53,707 nt of DNA from Corallococcus sp. AS-1-6. Lineage in GTDB: Bacteria; Myxococcota; Myxococcia; Myxococcales; Myxococcaceae. Position numbers and translations under genes: made by a program. The notes beneath the pieces are model-generated. The model ran no database searches. It was not told the origin of the DNA and was given only the letters and a program-made list of their open reading frames with translations. The stretch spans positions 1 through 53,707 of the forward strand of contig NZ_JAIQDE010000046.1 in assembly GCF_020037015.1 (NCBI RefSeq), written 5' to 3'. Shown in pieces: positions 52,257 to 53,707 of this stretch (position 1 is the stretch's first letter; the number at the start of each line of letters is the position of its first letter).

Positions 52257-53707
52257 TTGTCCAGAGTTTCGACGCTGCTGAAGGCCAGGCTGGACGGGTA
52301 TGCGGACGGGCTGGAGCTGCCGTCCGACTACCTGCGGACGTCGAGCCAGACCTGGCGTGCGGCGACGTTCCACTACCGCTATCCGTCATCGCTGGTGAGG
52401 GGTGTGGCGGAGCTCGGCTGGGAGCACCCGTCGACGCTGTTCACGAGCCTGGTGGCGGGCCTCGCGGTGGTGCTGAACCGGTACACGGGCCGAGAGGACG
52501 TGTGCGTCGGGACGACAATGGCGAGCCCCGGACAAGAGGGGGCATTGGGGGGCCTGAATGGGACCTCCGCCGACATCCTGCCATTGCGACTGGACCTGTC
52601 GGGAGCGCCCAGCCTGGGCGAGGTGCTGCGGCGGACGAAGGCGGTGGTGGAGCGCCAGACGACCCCGTCCGAGCAAGCGCCGAGGCGGCAGCGGGACAAC
52701 AGCCAGACGGCCTTCGGGGCCATCGTCGTGAGGCACCAGCGCTCCCCGACGTCGGAGGGTGAGCGCTCGGGAGAGCGGACGACAGCGAGCGAGCAGGACT
52801 GGCAGTTCTACGGAGACGGGTCCTCGCTGGAGCTGGTGCTGGAGTACGCGGCGGACCTCTTCAGCGAGAAGACAGTGCGGAGGATGGTGGAGCACCACCA
52901 GCGGGTGCTGGAGGCGCTGGTGGAGGGGCAGCCCGAGGTGCGGCTGCTGACGGAGGAGGAGGAGGGGCTCTACGAGAAGCTCAATGACACGTCGTTGCCG
53001 CTGGATGAGACGTGGAGCCTGGCGGAGACGTTCGAGCACCAGGTGCGAGCGACACCGGACGCGGTGGCGTGCATCGGCGTGGATGCGGGTGGCGGGCACC
53101 GGCAACTGACGTACCGGCAACTGAATGCGCGAGCCAACCAAGTGGCCCGGAGGCTGCGGGCGCTGGGAGTGGGCGCGGAGACGCGCGTTGCGGTCCTGAG
53201 TGAGCGCTCGCCGGAGTTGTTGGTGGCGATGCTGGCCATCTTCAAGGCGGGCGGCTGCTACGTGCCGGTGGACCCCGCGTACCCGCGCAACTACATCGAG
53301 CAGATCCTGGCGGATGCGACGCCGCAGGTGGTGCTGGGCCGCAGGGGCCATGCGGAAAGCATGCGCGTGGACGTGTGTCTGGACGAGCCACTCGAGGAGG
53401 CCGACGGGGAGGAGGCCGCGCGGCCCGCGAGCCGGCAGTTGGCGTGCCTGATGTACACGTCGGGCTCCACGGGCAAGCCGAAGGGCGTGATGGTGCCGTT
53501 CAGCCAGTTGCACAACTGGCTGGAGGCGGGGCACCGGCGCTCCGCCTACGAGCCGGGCGAGGTGGTGCTGCAGAAGACAGCCATCGCGTTCGCGGTGTCG
53601 GTGAAGGAGCTGCTGGGCGGGCTGCTGGCGGGAGTGGCGCAGGTGATGGTGCCCGAGGCGCTGGTGAAGGACAGCGCGGCGCTGGCGGGGCTGATTGAGC
53701 GCTGGCG
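52257..53707 (+). CDS. cysK: NRPS with N-terminally truncated C domain then A domain (CysK-like, 3' end beyond window)
   Basis: The frame is open from the cysJ stop to the window end. No ATG or GTG is available early; TTG 52257 is preceded by GGAGG at 46-50 of that hundred (spacing six) and is the best start. The first 250 residues match only the second half of a condensation domain (LFTSLVAGLAVVLNRYTGRE, VCVGTTMA, DGSSLELVLEYAADL); the half with HHxxxDG is absent. The A domain follows, with YTSGSTGKPKG and FAVSVKEL, again Ala at position 235, consistent with a p-aminobenzoate-type substrate. It should be the first assembly-line NRPS of the oligo-arylamide. Later modules are outside. Confidence 0.88.
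   Translation, partial: MSRVSTLLKARLDGYADGLELPSDYLRTSSQTWRAATFHYRYPSSLVRGVAELGWEHPSTLFTSLVAGLAVVLNRYTGREDVCVGTTMASPGQEGALGGLNGTSADILPLRLDLSGAPSLGEVLRRTKAVVERQTTPSEQAPRRQRDNSQTAFGAIVVRHQRSPTSEGERSGERTTASEQDWQFYGDGSSLELVLEYAADLFSEKTVRRMVEHHQRVLEALVEGQPEVRLLTEEEEGLYEKLNDTSLPLDETWSLAETFEHQVRATPDAVACIGVDAGGGHRQLTYRQLNARANQVARRLRALGVGAETRVAVLSERSPELLVAMLAIFKAGGCYVPVDPAYPRNYIEQILADATPQVVLGRRGHAESMRVDVCLDEPLEEADGEEAARPASRQLACLMYTSGSTGKPKGVMVPFSQLHNWLEAGHRRSAYEPGEVVLQKTAIAFAVSVKELLGGLLAGVAQVMVPEALVKDSAALAGLIERW

Overview
The window is about 54 kb of very GC-rich DNA with giant PKS/NRPS genes. It suggests a myxobacterium (Corallococcus, Cystobacter, Myxococcus or a relative). The strongest reason is the right half, which matches, enzyme by enzyme, the cystobactamid/coralmycin pathway known from myxobacteria. 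Two biosynthetic gene clusters lie side by side, with a scarred junction at about 30.8-31.45 kb.

Cluster 1 (about 1-30.8 kb, mostly minus strand) looks like a lipoglycopeptide pathway that I cannot match to a named product. One reading frame stays open from an ATG at 24040 to the left window edge (at least 8,013 codons). It encodes a single megasynthase: FAAL-ACP, KS-AT-KR-ACP, then C-A-PCP, C-A-PCP-E, C-A-PCP, C-A-PCP-E and C-A (cut by the edge). Binding-pocket residues read by eye suggest diaminobutyrate (Dab), D-Thr, Asn, D-Ser and an unknown fifth residue on a beta-hydroxy fatty acid. Upstream, reading into it, are an EctB-type Dab aminotransferase and three glycosyltransferases, partly coupled by ATGA overlaps. 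A fourth glycosyltransferase diverges on the plus strand.

The junction holds the 3' part of a selenocysteine tRNA gene (a candidate attachment-site scar) and a frameshifted IS66-type transposase remnant.

Cluster 2 (31.47 kb to the right edge) is cystobactamid-like. The minus-strand arm carries a two-domain VOC protein, a methyltransferase (cysQ), an AurF-type N-oxygenase (cysR) and a cobalamin radical-SAM methyltransferase (cysS). The plus-strand operon carries an MbtH protein (cysA), a Cys-nucleophile aminoacyl shuttle (cysB), a BoxB-like aryl oxygenase (cysC), aminodeoxychorismate synthase (cysD), an aryl O-methyltransferase (cysF), NRPS cysG (A-PCP-C-A-PCP-TE), NRPS cysH (an Asn-activating A domain interrupted by an ATP-pyrophosphatase-like AMDH domain), the SyrP-like dioxygenase cysJ, and the start of NRPS cysK. 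Together these would make p-aminobenzoate, oxidise and alkylate it, convert one amine to nitro, build a methoxylated (iso)asparagine linker on CysH, shuttle it with CysB, and assemble an oligo-arylamide gyrase inhibitor. The cys symbols follow cystobactamid nomenclature, not cysteine biosynthesis. Roles tied to cystobactamid are from memory of the literature; motifs and positions were read by hand from the sequence.
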